A stretch of DNA of 42,270 bases from an uncultured Lewinella sp. (GTDB taxonomy: Bacteria; Bacteroidota; Bacteroidia; Chitinophagales; Saprospiraceae), in contig CAJXPD010000059.1 of the NCBI GenBank assembly GCA_913057785.1, positions 1-42,270 of the forward strand. Direction: 5' to 3'. How positions within the stretch are numbered: position 1 is the first letter of the stretch; each line of letters begins with the position of its first letter. Positions 8,785 through 17,337 of this stretch are shown here, piece after piece. The position numbers and the translations under genes are program-made. The notes below the pieces were generated by a model. That model was given only the letters and a program-made list of their open reading frames with translations. It was not told the DNA's origin and did not search any database.

Positions 8785-9181
8785 AGGATTGGTAATGGCC
8801 CAGGAAGTCGATTCCAATGGACACATGAATGTCCAGTTCTATACCACTAAATACGATATGGCTTCGGGACAATTCTTGGCCAAGCTAGGCATTGACTACC
8901 AAGAACAGAAGCGCCGGAAGTTGGGGTTTGCCTATGTTGAAATGACGATTCGTTACATGAAGGAAGTGATGGAGGATGACCCCATTCACATTGAGACGAT
9001 TGTGCGTGGTGTCTCTACTAAGGTAGTCAGCATTGAACATTACATGAAGCATTCTTCCACTGGAAAATTGCTCTCTACGGCACTAGCAAAATGGGTTGTG
9101 TTTGATCAAGTAGAGAGAAAGGCCGTGGTACTGGAGGATGAATTTAGGGTTCAGCTGGAACAGATGATTCAAGAAGATTAG
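8771..9181 (+). CDS. hot-dog fold acyl-CoA thioesterase (4HBT type)
   Basis: A 136-residue cytoplasmic protein with the single hot-dog domain of the 4-hydroxybenzoyl-CoA thioesterase family. The catalytic loop DSNGHMN (Asp14 to Asn20) followed by FYTTKYD is the family's DxxGHxN motif with Asp14 as active residue. The central sheet reads MTIRYMKEV and later STALAKWVVFD. Such enzymes hydrolyse acyl-CoA or acyl-ACP and act as dimers or tetramers. The start ATG at 8771 lies inside the upstream hydrolase gene (14-base overlap), indicating coupled translation. The downstream AraC regulator follows after 30 bases on the same strand. Confidence 0.88.
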   Translation: METYRGLVMAQEVDSNGHMNVQFYTTKYDMASGQFLAKLGIDYQEQKRRKLGFAYVEMTIRYMKEVMEDDPIHIETIVRGVSTKVVSIEHYMKHSSTGKLLSTALAKWVVFDQVERKAVVLEDEFRVQLEQMIQED

Positions 9182-9211
9182 TAAAGCCGTTGAACGGAAA
9201 AAGACGAGTCT

Positions 9212-10348
9212 TTGAGTACCACCATTATCACCATCGGAATTAGTATTATCGCGATCTTCCTCGTCTTTATTCTCAATAAAAAGGAAAAGGAGCGCAGCAA
9301 TTACTACTTACTAATGATCAATGTGCTACTTGGGCTGATGCTCTTTACCGAGTATTGGATTCGGGAAAATATCACTGCATTCAACTACTTCCTGCACGTC
9401 AATATATCCTTTTGGCTTTTTTCGCTGTACCTCCTGTATGCTCTAAACCTAATTGATCAACGGCTCAAATCGCACACCCCAATTTGGTGGGTCTTCATTT
9501 TCTCCCTTCCCTTTACCTTGCTCACGGCTTGGGATGTGTTGTGGCTCCAGCCAAGCGCTGAAATCCTCAGTGAACGTTACCGCAACCCAAGTATCGTCTA
9601 CCACTTTTTCTTCAAATTACACATGCTATTTGTCATTGGGGTTGGTTTCTGGTTATTGCATCTACTTCGAAGTTTTGAATCCAAATTGAAATTGGAGTTT
9701 TCAAATATTGAAGATTTGAGAATGCACTGGTTGAGGAATTACACCCTGGTACTGATGGGGCTATACGGCTTTTCTCTAGTCGCTTTCCTGATCTACAACT
9801 TTGGTTTTGTAAGCCAGATCGACTCTGTTTATCTCGTGGTGAATGCCCTTACCGTTATTGCGGTATTTTATCTAAGCTTCAATGGCATTAGAGAATACAA
9901 TCTGGCGCAGTTCATTGATGCTTTCCATCCTCCCGCTGAACCCTCCCAACCAACTCCGCAAGCCAAAGCCAAATATGAATCCTCCACCCTATCCGCCAAA
10001 GATATTGAAGAACTATATAGTCAACTCGAAGCCCTCTTCGTGCGTGATCAACTTTTCACCGAACCACAACTGAAGTTAGCTCAAGTAGCAAAAGAACTGA
10101 AACTAAGTCCACATCATCTTTCGCAGGTTATCAATACCAAATTTGGCCGACCCTTTTACGAATTTGTAGCTCACTATCGTGTAGAGGCATTAAAGTCCAA
10201 ACTCATCGATCCCAATCTCCAACACCTCACCATTTTGGCCTTGGCCCTAGAGGTCGGATTCAACTCCAAGGCATCGCTCAATCGCATCTTCAAGGCACAC
10301 ACTGGCCTAACCCCTTCCCAATATCAGAAGACCCATCTCCCAACATGA
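9212..10348 (+). CDS. membrane-anchored AraC-family regulator (2 of 4)
   Basis: A 378-residue protein: about seven hydrophobic helices over residues 1-230 (IITIGISIIAIFLVFIL, YYLLMINVLLGLMLF, FWLFSLYLLYALNLI, WWVFIFSLPFTLL, MLFVIGVGFWLLHLL, YTLVLMGLYGFSLVAFLIY, AVFYLSF). A proline-rich linker (HPPAEPSQPTPQ, about 240-251) follows, then a C-terminal AraC double HTH: LAQVAKELKLSPHHLSQVI and LALALEVGFNSKASLNRIFK, then HTGLTPSQY. The start is a TTG at 9212, the second AraC gene here with that start; the next in-frame ATG would cut into the second helix. It follows the thioesterase by 30 bases, so it may be in the same operon as the hydrolase and thioesterase and sense something related to them. 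Confidence 0.87.
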   Translation: MSTTIITIGISIIAIFLVFILNKKEKERSNYYLLMINVLLGLMLFTEYWIRENITAFNYFLHVNISFWLFSLYLLYALNLIDQRLKSHTPIWWVFIFSLPFTLLTAWDVLWLQPSAEILSERYRNPSIVYHFFFKLHMLFVIGVGFWLLHLLRSFESKLKLEFSNIEDLRMHWLRNYTLVLMGLYGFSLVAFLIYNFGFVSQIDSVYLVVNALTVIAVFYLSFNGIREYNLAQFIDAFHPPAEPSQPTPQAKAKYESSTLSAKDIEELYSQLEALFVRDQLFTEPQLKLAQVAKELKLSPHHLSQVINTKFGRPFYEFVAHYRVEALKSKLIDPNLQHLTILALALEVGFNSKASLNRIFKAHTGLTPSQYQKTHLPT

Positions 10349-10443
10349 GTCCCAAATCCCAGTATTGTAGGTCTCATTTCCTCGCATAAGACGAAGATTT
10401 CGCAGAAACACCGCTATTTGGCCGTAAATCTAAACTTTGTCAA

Positions 10444-11451
10444 ATGAAGCGTTCATTCGTAAGTCAACTCATTGCTGTTCTATTTTTTGTTTTAGCTATT
10501 ACTGGGATATTAATGTACATCAACCCCTTCAGTAAGGCGACTACGGTCTTACATATCACCACGGGTTTTCTTTTCATCATTGGGATCGGCTTCCATTTGG
10601 TGAATAATGTTAAAGCCTTGTTCAACTATATCAAAGGCCCAAAGAAGCGAAAAACCTACCTCAATCCAGCCTTTCTAGGCATGACTATTGGGGTGCTCTT
10701 GCTAGTCGGTATCAGCAAATTTGATCTGCCGCCACTAAAACAGCTATATGCCTTGGGGGAACATTTTCAGGGTAATACCGAAGTGCACTACAAGCTCATC
10801 CAAACCAATACCGAACTAGCAGGGCAAGCCCTTGGTGTAGAGGTACTGATGGGAAATCCTAGTCACACCCCTACCCTAGCCATTTGGGTAGAAGATGCAC
10901 AAGGAAATTACCTACAAGATCTATACGTGAGTCAGAAGCTAGCCCAAGAAAAATTCATCAATTTTCAGCACAAACGACGGCCAGAAGCCCTTCCCGTATG
11001 GTCACACCGAAGAGCGGTGGAGGCAGCGGATGGCCTTTTTGTCCCAGATCAAGACAATCCCATTGCAGATGGTATGACGGGCGCCACCCCCACCACTAGC
11101 TGGATCCTGCAATCACAACTCAACTCCGCTACCGATAGCATCCGAATATTCATGGAAATTAATCAATCCTTTGACTGGAATTCCTATTATCACCCGGAAG
11201 CTTTCCCCGACGATCCAATCTACAGCGGACCCGGCAAGGTGGGACAGCCCGCCTTGATCTACGGCACTAAGGTCATTAGCCTAAAGGAGGCGGGAATAGA
11301 AAAGATGCAACTACTGGGTCGGGCGCATCACTCCGGTCAAGACGGGGAAATTCGCACAGATTTGGAGCAAATGACAACGGCCCTTGAGATGGTAGATCGG
11401 GTGTTGGTGGAGGTGCCAGTGGCTAAGAAATATAGCCTGCTAACCCAATAA
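10444..11451 (+). CDS. DUF4405 cytochrome-b-like protein with DUF2271-like periplasmic domain
   Basis: A 335-residue protein. Residues 1-93 hold three membrane segments (SQLIAVLFFVLAITGILMYI; TTVLHITTGFLFIIGIGFHL; PAFLGMTIGVLLLVGI) of the DUF4405 type. His37 and His51 in the second helix have the spacing expected of bis-histidine heme b ligands. Residues about 100-335 are periplasmic and resemble DUF2271: LAIWVEDAQGNYLQDLYVSQ, then DGMTGATPTTSW, then IFMEINQSFDWNSYYH. The D209-G-M-T-G-A-T215 stretch fits the ApbE flavinylation consensus in which FMN is attached to the last Thr/Ser. This would make it a one-chain heme-to-flavin electron carrier at the inner membrane. No ApbE gene lies in this window. 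Domain names are from memory of the families; the flavin claim is inference. It has no close partner gene downstream on its strand. Confidence 0.75.
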   Translation: MKRSFVSQLIAVLFFVLAITGILMYINPFSKATTVLHITTGFLFIIGIGFHLVNNVKALFNYIKGPKKRKTYLNPAFLGMTIGVLLLVGISKFDLPPLKQLYALGEHFQGNTEVHYKLIQTNTELAGQALGVEVLMGNPSHTPTLAIWVEDAQGNYLQDLYVSQKLAQEKFINFQHKRRPEALPVWSHRRAVEAADGLFVPDQDNPIADGMTGATPTTSWILQSQLNSATDSIRIFMEINQSFDWNSYYHPEAFPDDPIYSGPGKVGQPALIYGTKVISLKEAGIEKMQLLGRAHHSGQDGEIRTDLEQMTTALEMVDRVLVEVPVAKKYSLLTQ

Positions 11452-11487
11452 TCTTCGTAGCTGCTCTCACTGTAAGAGGTTACCCAT

Positions 11488-14085
11488 CTATCCCTGTCGG
11501 AGTATGTCAGCTGGATTCGTTTTCATCACCTGTAGCATTTTCAAACCTAGGGTCACTAGGACCACGATCAGCGTACTCACTGCCGCCAACACGAGCAGCG
11601 GCATACTCATCCCTGCATGGATATTGTATATACCGTTGAGCATTTGAAAGGCGAGCCAGGAGCCTAGGGTACACCCCAGAAGGATACCAGCAGCAATTAT
11701 CCATAGATAGCTCTTGTTGAGTAACAGAGCTAGGTTTGCCATATTCGCACCAAATAACCTTCTGATGGCAATCTCCTTGTTCAACTTCAGTGCATTCAAG
11801 GAGATGAGGGCGAATAAGCCAGTAACCGTCAGCAGGAAAGTAACCAAGGCTATGATCAACATGAACCATTTGATATTGCTAGTGAGCTGGATCGATTGTG
11901 CCCAGAAGTCGTCCTGAAAGTAGTGCTCAAAAGGACGCATTGGAAATTGGGTTCGCCATACTTCCTCTGCTTTCGTACGAACAGCAAGCAGATCTTCTCC
12001 AGTCGTTTTCAGCGCCAGATATTCAAATTGATTTGGCCTTCCTAGCCTGAAGACTAAGGGGCGTAGGGGATCGTGAAATCCATCTTGCATGAAGTTTTGC
12101 ACAACCCCGACAATCTGGAAGCTGAGGGTATCAAAAAACGTGACGCGCTGACCGATTGGATCACTATGTGGGAAAAAATCAGCTGCGAATTTTTCATTAA
12201 CCAGAAGTGAATTTTCAAATTCTGATTGCAGCGCATAATTAAAGCCACGCCCTTGCTTAACCCGAAAGTCCATTAGCTCTAAATACCCCTCCCCTATAAT
12301 CATGTATTCCACCTCCCCTTTTTCACCATTGACAGAACACTCAAAGCGGGGACAAGAATCTCCAATATGCGAATGCACCCCAGCACTGGCCAGAATCCTG
12401 GTATCCTTATCTAATTCATTCTTCAAAACCGTAAAGGTAGATTCGTCTGAGGTAACTACGGCTTGTACCCCTGTACGCTCAAAGCCGAGATCTGCCGTCT
12501 GTTGAAAATGGGCATTCCGGGCGAAGGTAAAACCAGCAATTAGGGCAATTAAAGATATTGCCACCTGTAAGCCGATTAGGCCTCTTGACACCCAATTCGA
12601 TCCACCGAACTTAACCTTCCCCTGAAATACGCTCTTCGGATTGAAGGAACTAATGTAAAAAGCGGGATAGGCTCCTGCCAGGAGTGTCGAGAGAATTACA
12701 GTTCCTACTAAGAACAGCAGCAATGGCCAATTATCCAACAATGATAATTGTAAATCTAGAAAGGAATAAAGCTGGTTATAGATACCCAGAACATAGTAGG
12801 CAAGTGGTAGTGCAATGATAAGCGAAGCAAAAGAGATCAAAAAGGATTCCAGCAACAGTTGCTGAATCAATTGACCTTGAGAGCCTCCTAAGACTTTCCT
12901 CACCCCGATTTCCTTCAATCTCTTTCCCGATAGGGCTACGGTGGTATTGGCAAAATTCAGGCAAGCGCAAAGAAGAAGCAGTATAGCCATCAAGACATTC
13001 ATCCAAATGGCTGAAGTAGGCATACTTTCTTGTAAGGCTTCCCATCGATCGATTCGGCCTTCGTACGCCATTTCTTTGAAAGGCTCTAAATGAAAGCTTT
13101 TGCTATCAAATTGCGGCAATGCCTTTTGGTGAGCCGGTACCTGAGCATTTAACTCTTCCCGAATCTGGGATATAGCAGCGGCTTGGTCGATGATCAAAAA
13201 AGTAGCATCCTTCCATTCTTTCCAATCGTTGGATAAAGGAACGCTTCCGTTGGGGCGAACCTGGTTGGCTGGATGTGTTAGAAATCCAAATTGGATACTT
13301 GAATTCAAGGGAGGGTTTTTGAGTACCCCACTGATGACCAACTCTCGCCGTCGATCATCATCAGCGTAAAAATTCAGCGTTTTTCCTATCGGGTTGCTAG
13401 TGCCAAAGTACTTCTTGGCCATTTTTTCCGTCAGGAGGACCCGGTTGGGGCGATTAAGCTCTGCTACGCCATTGAGCAATTCAAAGTCAAACCAGTCAAG
13501 AAATGCAGGACTGGTAAAATGAACACGTTCCGCATAGGTGTTTTCTCCTCTATTCACATTTACATTCCATGCATCGATCGAGACCGCCTCGACAACGGCC
13601 GGATGGCTAGACCTCGCCACCTCTTCCAGTGGAGCTGGACTAACCCCATACATATCAAGCGTACTCGATTTGATGGTAGTGATCCGGTAAATCTTGTCAA
13701 TCTTTCCGTGAAATTGATCGAAATCGTAGTTAAACTTCCAATTGACATAGGCTACAATGCACAAGGTGAGGGCCAAACTCAAGCCCAAGAGGTTGATGAA
13801 GAGGTAATTCAAGTGGCGGCCCAGATGACGAGCAGCCGTTTTGAAATAGTTTTTCAGTAAATGCCAAGATAGGGTATCCATAAAGCCGGGTGTTTTTACT
13901 TGAGCTAATCGGATCGTCTTGAGGGCTTCGATCCAGAAAATCCGCTTCGCATAGGCAAGACCCCGATTTTCCGCCCGCCAACGGAAGGCTTCGTGCAAGT
14001 CACCTTGTACTTCCTCTAGATATTCCTTTGGGCAGATCCTTTCGACGAACCAATCCGCCCATTCGGGGGGCTTAGGAATGGCCAT
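11488..14085 (-). CDS. ABC transporter permease with N-terminal prefix domain (MacB/FtsX type)
   Basis: An 865-residue inner-membrane protein. Residues 1-70 form a soluble prefix (WADWFVERICPKEYLEEVQGDLHEAF) known as a permease prefix domain in Bacteroidota. The first membrane helix follows at 92-115. A large periplasmic MacB_PCD domain then leads to three helices with the FtsX signature GKRLKEIGVRKVLGGSQGQL, a second periplasmic domain, and three more helices with LNKEIAIRRLFGANMANL. It is thus the fused two-half permease. Such proteins transmit force to the periplasm or export peptides or lipoproteins with a separate ATPase, which is not encoded here. The gene overlaps the upstream PadR regulator by 14 bases, so regulator and permease are co-expressed. 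Confidence 0.9.
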   Translation of the reverse strand: MAIPKPPEWADWFVERICPKEYLEEVQGDLHEAFRWRAENRGLAYAKRIFWIEALKTIRLAQVKTPGFMDTLSWHLLKNYFKTAARHLGRHLNYLFINLLGLSLALTLCIVAYVNWKFNYDFDQFHGKIDKIYRITTIKSSTLDMYGVSPAPLEEVARSSHPAVVEAVSIDAWNVNVNRGENTYAERVHFTSPAFLDWFDFELLNGVAELNRPNRVLLTEKMAKKYFGTSNPIGKTLNFYADDDRRRELVISGVLKNPPLNSSIQFGFLTHPANQVRPNGSVPLSNDWKEWKDATFLIIDQAAAISQIREELNAQVPAHQKALPQFDSKSFHLEPFKEMAYEGRIDRWEALQESMPTSAIWMNVLMAILLLLCACLNFANTTVALSGKRLKEIGVRKVLGGSQGQLIQQLLLESFLISFASLIIALPLAYYVLGIYNQLYSFLDLQLSLLDNWPLLLFLVGTVILSTLLAGAYPAFYISSFNPKSVFQGKVKFGGSNWVSRGLIGLQVAISLIALIAGFTFARNAHFQQTADLGFERTGVQAVVTSDESTFTVLKNELDKDTRILASAGVHSHIGDSCPRFECSVNGEKGEVEYMIIGEGYLELMDFRVKQGRGFNYALQSEFENSLLVNEKFAADFFPHSDPIGQRVTFFDTLSFQIVGVVQNFMQDGFHDPLRPLVFRLGRPNQFEYLALKTTGEDLLAVRTKAEEVWRTQFPMRPFEHYFQDDFWAQSIQLTSNIKWFMLIIALVTFLLTVTGLFALISLNALKLNKEIAIRRLFGANMANLALLLNKSYLWIIAAGILLGCTLGSWLAFQMLNGIYNIHAGMSMPLLVLAAVSTLIVVLVTLGLKMLQVMKTNPADILRQG

Positions 14086-14401
14086 ATTTCAGATTTGGGA
14101 TGATGACGGTTGACCACAAACGGGATTTTGTTTCCTGTATCTCCTTGATCGCGTAATAACCTGCCGGTGTTGCCTGATACAATCGTTTTCGGCGGCCCCC
14201 TCGCTCGGCAGTGGGCTCTCCAAACTTAGATTTCACCCAGCCTTTCTTCTCCATTCTCTTCACCACTACGTGAATAGCAGGTAAGGAAATGGACAGTCCA
14301 AATATAGATTCATATTGTTGCATGATCTCTACCCCATGACATTCCTCCTGCTGCAGCAAAATGATTAGAATAATCTCTTCCAGTGAGCCCTTCAGTTCCA
14401 T
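14072..14401 (-). CDS. PadR-family transcriptional regulator
   Basis: A 109-residue winged-helix protein: EEIILIILLQQEECHGVEIMQQYE (helix 1-2), SLPAIHVVVKRMEKKGWVKS (recognition helix) and RKRLYQATPAGYYAIKEI (wing and start of the dimerisation helix), the PadR signature. It binds DNA as a dimer, usually repressing its own operon until a ligand is bound. The C-terminal helix is short, as in the small PadR subfamily. Its last 14 bases overlap the start of the ABC permease, a pairing repeatedly seen in Bacteroidota for prefix-domain permeases, so the permease is its likely target. The start ATG at 14399-14401 is preceded by an AT-rich region with palindromic and repeated words that may hold its operator. 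Confidence 0.9.
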   Translation of the reverse strand: MELKGSLEEIILIILLQQEECHGVEIMQQYESIFGLSISLPAIHVVVKRMEKKGWVKSKFGEPTAERGGRRKRLYQATPAGYYAIKEIQETKSRLWSTVIIPNLKYGHS

Positions 14402-14412
14402 TTTATTAACAA

Positions 14413-14455
14413 ATGTTTAAGTAACCAGTCTTCAATATTATTAATAATTGTTTAA
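14413..14455 (-). promoter_or_regulatory. candidate PadR operator/promoter region
   Basis: Immediately upstream of the PadR start lie two copies of (A/T)TGTTTAA at 14413-14420 and 14448-14455, and a perfect 12-base palindrome ATTATTAATAAT at 14437-14448. PadR proteins usually bind AT-rich dyads that overlap their own promoter, and this is the only such cluster near the gene. The exact operator is not determined. Confidence 0.3.
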
Positions 14456-14610
14456 AATATAAAGCTAAGCGGAAAGATTTTGTCTGATTTAAGCGCATGT
14501 GGCCATGAAAGAGGTCAGGAAGGAAGGAAAATGCGAAGGGTTAGTTTCCAGCGGAATAGGAAAAGAGGTAGCGATTTCTGGAGAGCAGTAAAGACCTAGG
14601 AGGAAATGAA

Positions 14611-14639
14611 TCCTGGACAGACTTTACAGCTGCCCAGGA
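14611..14639 (-). terminator. intrinsic terminator of the NTF2-like gene
   Basis: On the minus strand TCCTGGGCAG pairs with CTGTCCAGGA (10 pairs, one G-U) around a 9-base loop. A TTCATTT stretch follows directly and the stem begins 11 bases after the stop codon at 14651-14653. This fits a rho-independent terminator for the minus-strand gene. Confidence 0.7.
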
Positions 14640-14650
14640 AAAAGTTTATT

Positions 14651-15091
14651 CTAATGTCCCATCTGCACCCCAAGTTGAGAGAAGATGCCGGGGATTCCCC
14701 CATCAGCTGGCACATCGACCTCGCACCTCACGACTTTCCCACCTTCCACTACTATGGTAAGATGTTCGACTGGGTTTTTCCAGGACTTGTTCGTAGCAGA
14801 TATCACGCCCAATCCCAAGAAACTCAAGTCCCAATCGCCAGTATGACGACCTTGCATTTGTACTTTTCCTTCGAAAACAGTCTCGGATTGTGCACTAATC
14901 ACCATATTGTTATCATGCTCCGTGTTAGCTTGAAGCATACTCTTGATCCAGGCTTTGTAAGCGGCTCGATCTAAAGGCTCAGGAGCAGGGCCTAATAACT
15001 GGAAGTTTTCAGCGGTCAATGCTTCAAAAGTGGCCCAATCACCAACTTTGGTGGATTCACCCCATTTCTGAACGATTTCAAGATTCTTCAT
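14651..15091 (-). CDS. NTF2-like / SnoaL-type small protein
   Basis: A 146-residue protein of the cone-shaped NTF2 fold: helix EIVQKWGESTKVGDWATFEAL, the TAENFQLLGPAPEPLDRAAYKAWIKSML region (typical for polyketide cyclase/SnoaL-like members), and sheets NNMVISAQSETVFEGKVQM, GDWDLS, EHLTIVVEGGKVVRCEVDV. The family includes enzymes and ligand-binding proteins; the function here is unknown. The ATG at 15091 begins right at the first conserved helix. An alternative in-frame start at 15166 adds 25 polar residues without a convincing signal peptide. It has its own terminator downstream and a set of direct repeats about 125-170 bases upstream. Confidence 0.7.
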   Translation of the reverse strand: MKNLEIVQKWGESTKVGDWATFEALTAENFQLLGPAPEPLDRAAYKAWIKSMLQANTEHDNNMVISAQSETVFEGKVQMQGRHTGDWDLSFLGLGVISATNKSWKNPVEHLTIVVEGGKVVRCEVDVPADGGIPGIFSQLGVQMGH

Positions 15092-15213
15092 TTCGCTAGA
15101 TTTTTGATTTTTGGAAGGATTAGTGTCTTGCGCCTTTAGGTCTGTAAGTGGACGCAAGGCCAGCATCTGACTGACGCTTCAAAGATATAGGGTGAGCGTA
15201 TCGGACACCGGAA

Positions 15214-15263
15214 ATATCTTCCCAATGGCTGATATCTTTTCCGAAGGCCGGGTAATCTTTACC
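15214..15263. repeat. three phased direct repeats upstream of the NTF2-like gene
   Basis: On the plus strand the words ATATCTTCCC (15214), ATATCTTTTCC (15233) and AATCTTTACC (about 15254) recur at about 19-21-base steps, roughly two helical turns. The second and third are each followed by GAAGG. They lie between the FAD oxidoreductase stop and the NTF2-like start, on the promoter side of the latter. A regulator-binding array is possible; no known family consensus is recognised. Confidence 0.4.
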
Positions 15264-15301
15264 GAAGGAAAAAGCGAAACTAGATATTACGAAGATCCGG
15301 T

Positions 15302-16552
15302 TTAGGCAAGCAATTCTTGACTGATAGCTTCGGCAGCCTTCCTACCCGCATACATGGCTGCATTAATCGAACCATTCAGCAAGTGATCTCCTGCTACAAA
15401 GAGGCCCGGTCTAAGTTTTGTTTTCCCCGCACCTAGTTGATTGATCACCTGGGTTTGGTCTGGCAGGGCATAGTGGACCTTTCGAGTATGAAGATGTTTC
15501 CACTCCTCAGTAGCTTTGCCAAACCAAGTGTCCAGCTCCTTTCGAACCATTTTCTCTAGATCGGCTGGCGGCAGATCCGCTGCCCCCAGCACTGATATGG
15601 AGATCAAATGCTGTCCAGCTGGTGCATAACCTGCGGATACCTGACTGATTGTGCAGATATTATTAGTAATTCGATCCCGTCTGGTGTTTAATGCAATGAG
15701 GGCTTGCTGGATGGGAGGCGCTTCTGCGCTGAAGTGAAGATGAGTGGTGCTTCGATGTTGAGTACGTACCGACGTCAGTTCTTTCACTAGTCCGGTAGCT
15801 TCTGTAGCTACTAGAATATGAGGAGCGGTGAAGCTGGAGCCATCTTCTAGTTGTACGTTCTGCCCTTCAATTCGGCTCACTTTGGTTCCAGTCGTAATTG
15901 AGTTTTGCGGTAAGGGATTGGCCAATTGCTTGGGGATTTCTTCCATACCCAAGACAGGTACTGCGGCATGTCCCGATCCAAACATTTTGAAGACGAAATC
16001 AAACATGCGCCGACTGGTAGACAAATCACGCTCCAGGAAAATGCCCGAAAAGAACGGGGCAAAGAAGGACTCAATCATTCTATCGCTGAAGCCGTATTCC
16101 TGACGTAGGGCTTGAGCCGTTGACATCTCTTCTCTTTGAAACACTTGCTCAATAGACGTGCTTGAGAGGGATAGATTCAGTCGTAGAATCTTCAACTTAT
16201 CCATCAGCGAACCTGCCCGTGAAAAGAGAGTTGGAAATAAGCTGGAAATATCTCTTATTGGGTCTCCTATGCGGTCCTGCTTTCCATCAGGATATAAGAG
16301 CAAGGCCCCCGGCTTAAAATGGCGTAATCTCAATAATTCATAATCCAATAGGGCCTGCGCTTCGGGGTAAGCTGTCAACAATACTTGGAAACCATGATCA
16401 AATCTAAAGCCATCAATCACATCCGTCTTCACTCTCCCTCCTACCCGATCGCTCGCCTCTAGTAACAAAAAATCTATTCCGCTTGCATGCAACTGCCGAG
16501 CGGCCGTTAACCCGCTCAATCCTCCACCAATAATGATAACCCTTGGTCTCAT
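15302..16552 (-). CDS. FAD-dependent oxidoreductase, amine-oxidase/phytoene-desaturase fold
   Basis: A 416-residue flavoprotein. The N-terminal Rossmann motif is [17 protein letters not shown], followed by the acidic [16 protein letters not shown], the hallmark of the amine oxidase / protoporphyrinogen oxidase / carotenoid desaturase superfamily. The C-terminal FAD contact is [28 protein letters not shown], read in two halves. The middle (about 60-290) is the substrate domain and contains [18 protein letters not shown], a motif of uncharacterised members of this group. It is shorter than most desaturases (about 490). Substrate is unknown; no carotenoid, heme or amine catabolism gene is nearby. 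The ATG at 16550-16552 gives the glycine-rich loop at residue 8, as expected. It lies divergent from the STAS-like gene. Confidence 0.85.
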   Translation of the reverse strand: MRPRVIIIGGGLSGLTAARQLHASGIDFLLLEASDRVGGRVKTDVIDGFRFDHGFQVLLTAYPEAQALLDYELLRLRHFKPGALLLYPDGKQDRIGDPIRDISSLFPTLFSRAGSLMDKLKILRLNLSLSSTSIEQVFQREEMSTAQALRQEYGFSDRMIESFFAPFFSGIFLERDLSTSRRMFDFVFKMFGSGHAAVPVLGMEEIPKQLANPLPQNSITTGTKVSRIEGQNVQLEDGSSFTAPHILVATEATGLVKELTSVRTQHRSTTHLHFSAEAPPIQQALIALNTRRDRITNNICTISQVSAGYAPAGQHLISISVLGAADLPPADLEKMVRKELDTWFGKATEEWKHLHTRKVHYALPDQTQVINQLGAGKTKLRPGLFVAGDHLLNGSINAAMYAGRKAAEAISQELLA

Positions 16553-16681
16553 GAATTCCGTTTTATAACGAAACTCAAAGTGTGCTTAGAAGTTCACTAA
16601 ATAAGATTATTCTCAAACCTTTCTTTCTTTTTTCGGTTAGAGTAGTGCCCGCTGCAGAAACCTTCAACAAAATTAATCGTG

Positions 16682-17080
16682 ATGCGAAATGCATACGCTG
16701 CAATCGAAAACAAGCAAAGGCCCCTCATTACCATTCGTTTTACGGGACAAGCTGCGACCGATGAAAGTTTTCAGCAGTATCTCAATGATCTGGAAAGCTT
16801 ATACGACGCTAAGCAACCCATTTCTTTGATCTTCAATGCTGAAAAAGCTGTCTTACCGAAGTTCAAGCACCAGCAACAACAGGCGCAATGGTTGAAGGAC
16901 AAAGAAGCGCTGATGCGGACGTACTGTCGCGGCACAGCCTACGTAATCCAAAGTGCTGTTATCCGCTGGGTATTAAAGGCAATTTTTGCCTTACAAGCTC
17001 AGCCTGTGCCTTATGCCATCGTTGATACGCAACAGGCTGCGGAAGCATGGGCAGAAGATCAACTCATGCAGAAGCAGTAG
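16682..17080 (+). CDS. SpoIIAA/STAS-like small protein
   Basis: A 132-residue cytoplasmic protein. The pattern of beta strands and helices (RPLITIRFTGQA, FQQYLNDLESLYDA, PISLIFNAEKA, QAQWLKDKEALMRTY, GTAYVIQSAVIRWVLKAIFAL, PYAIVDTQQAAEAWAEDQL) resembles SpoIIAA-like STAS-fold proteins, as does the late helix that follows a phrase like AIV-DTxxEA. These often act as lipid-binding or regulatory domains. There is no obvious phosphorylatable serine equivalent to anti-sigma antagonists, so a partner-switch role is not supported. A GTG directly precedes the chosen ATG at 16682. Confidence in the fold is moderate. Confidence 0.65.
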   Translation: MRNAYAAIENKQRPLITIRFTGQAATDESFQQYLNDLESLYDAKQPISLIFNAEKAVLPKFKHQQQQAQWLKDKEALMRTYCRGTAYVIQSAVIRWVLKAIFALQAQPVPYAIVDTQQAAEAWAEDQLMQKQ

Positions 17081-17337
17081 CCATTCTTCTATAAATCACC
17101 CTGGAAAAACTCGGATACAAGAGGTTAAAAATTGCCTGATAGGCATTTCAACTTTAGGCATTTATCTCGAATTAAAGATGCCTGAGAAGCTGATGTATTA
17201 CTTCATGTTTCCTCCCCAAATTCTGGAACCACCACCTAAAGAATAACCTTTTTTGAATCCTATTAGAGGTCTATCACACCCTTTCTTAGCAAGATAGGCT
17301 TTAGTGGTATTCGTTAATTCAATCAAATTTTGACATC

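Noticed and set aside
11452..11487. Possible terminator between the DUF4405 gene and the convergent ABC permease
   Set aside because: Only a 4-base CTCT/AGAG dyad is present, with no T-tract, so it is not supported as a terminator.
14606..14974. Plus-strand ORF of 122 residues preceded by AGGAGG, the best Shine-Dalgarno-like sequence in the window
   Set aside because: It runs antisense through the NTF2-like gene, its start overlaps that gene's terminator stem, and its translation has no domain-like pattern. Genes here generally lack Shine-Dalgarno sequences.
16986..17246. 86-residue ORF overlapping the end of the STAS-like gene
   Set aside because: Most of it is an out-of-frame reading of the STAS gene. 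The free 3' part is proline-rich and short and shows no signal or domain.
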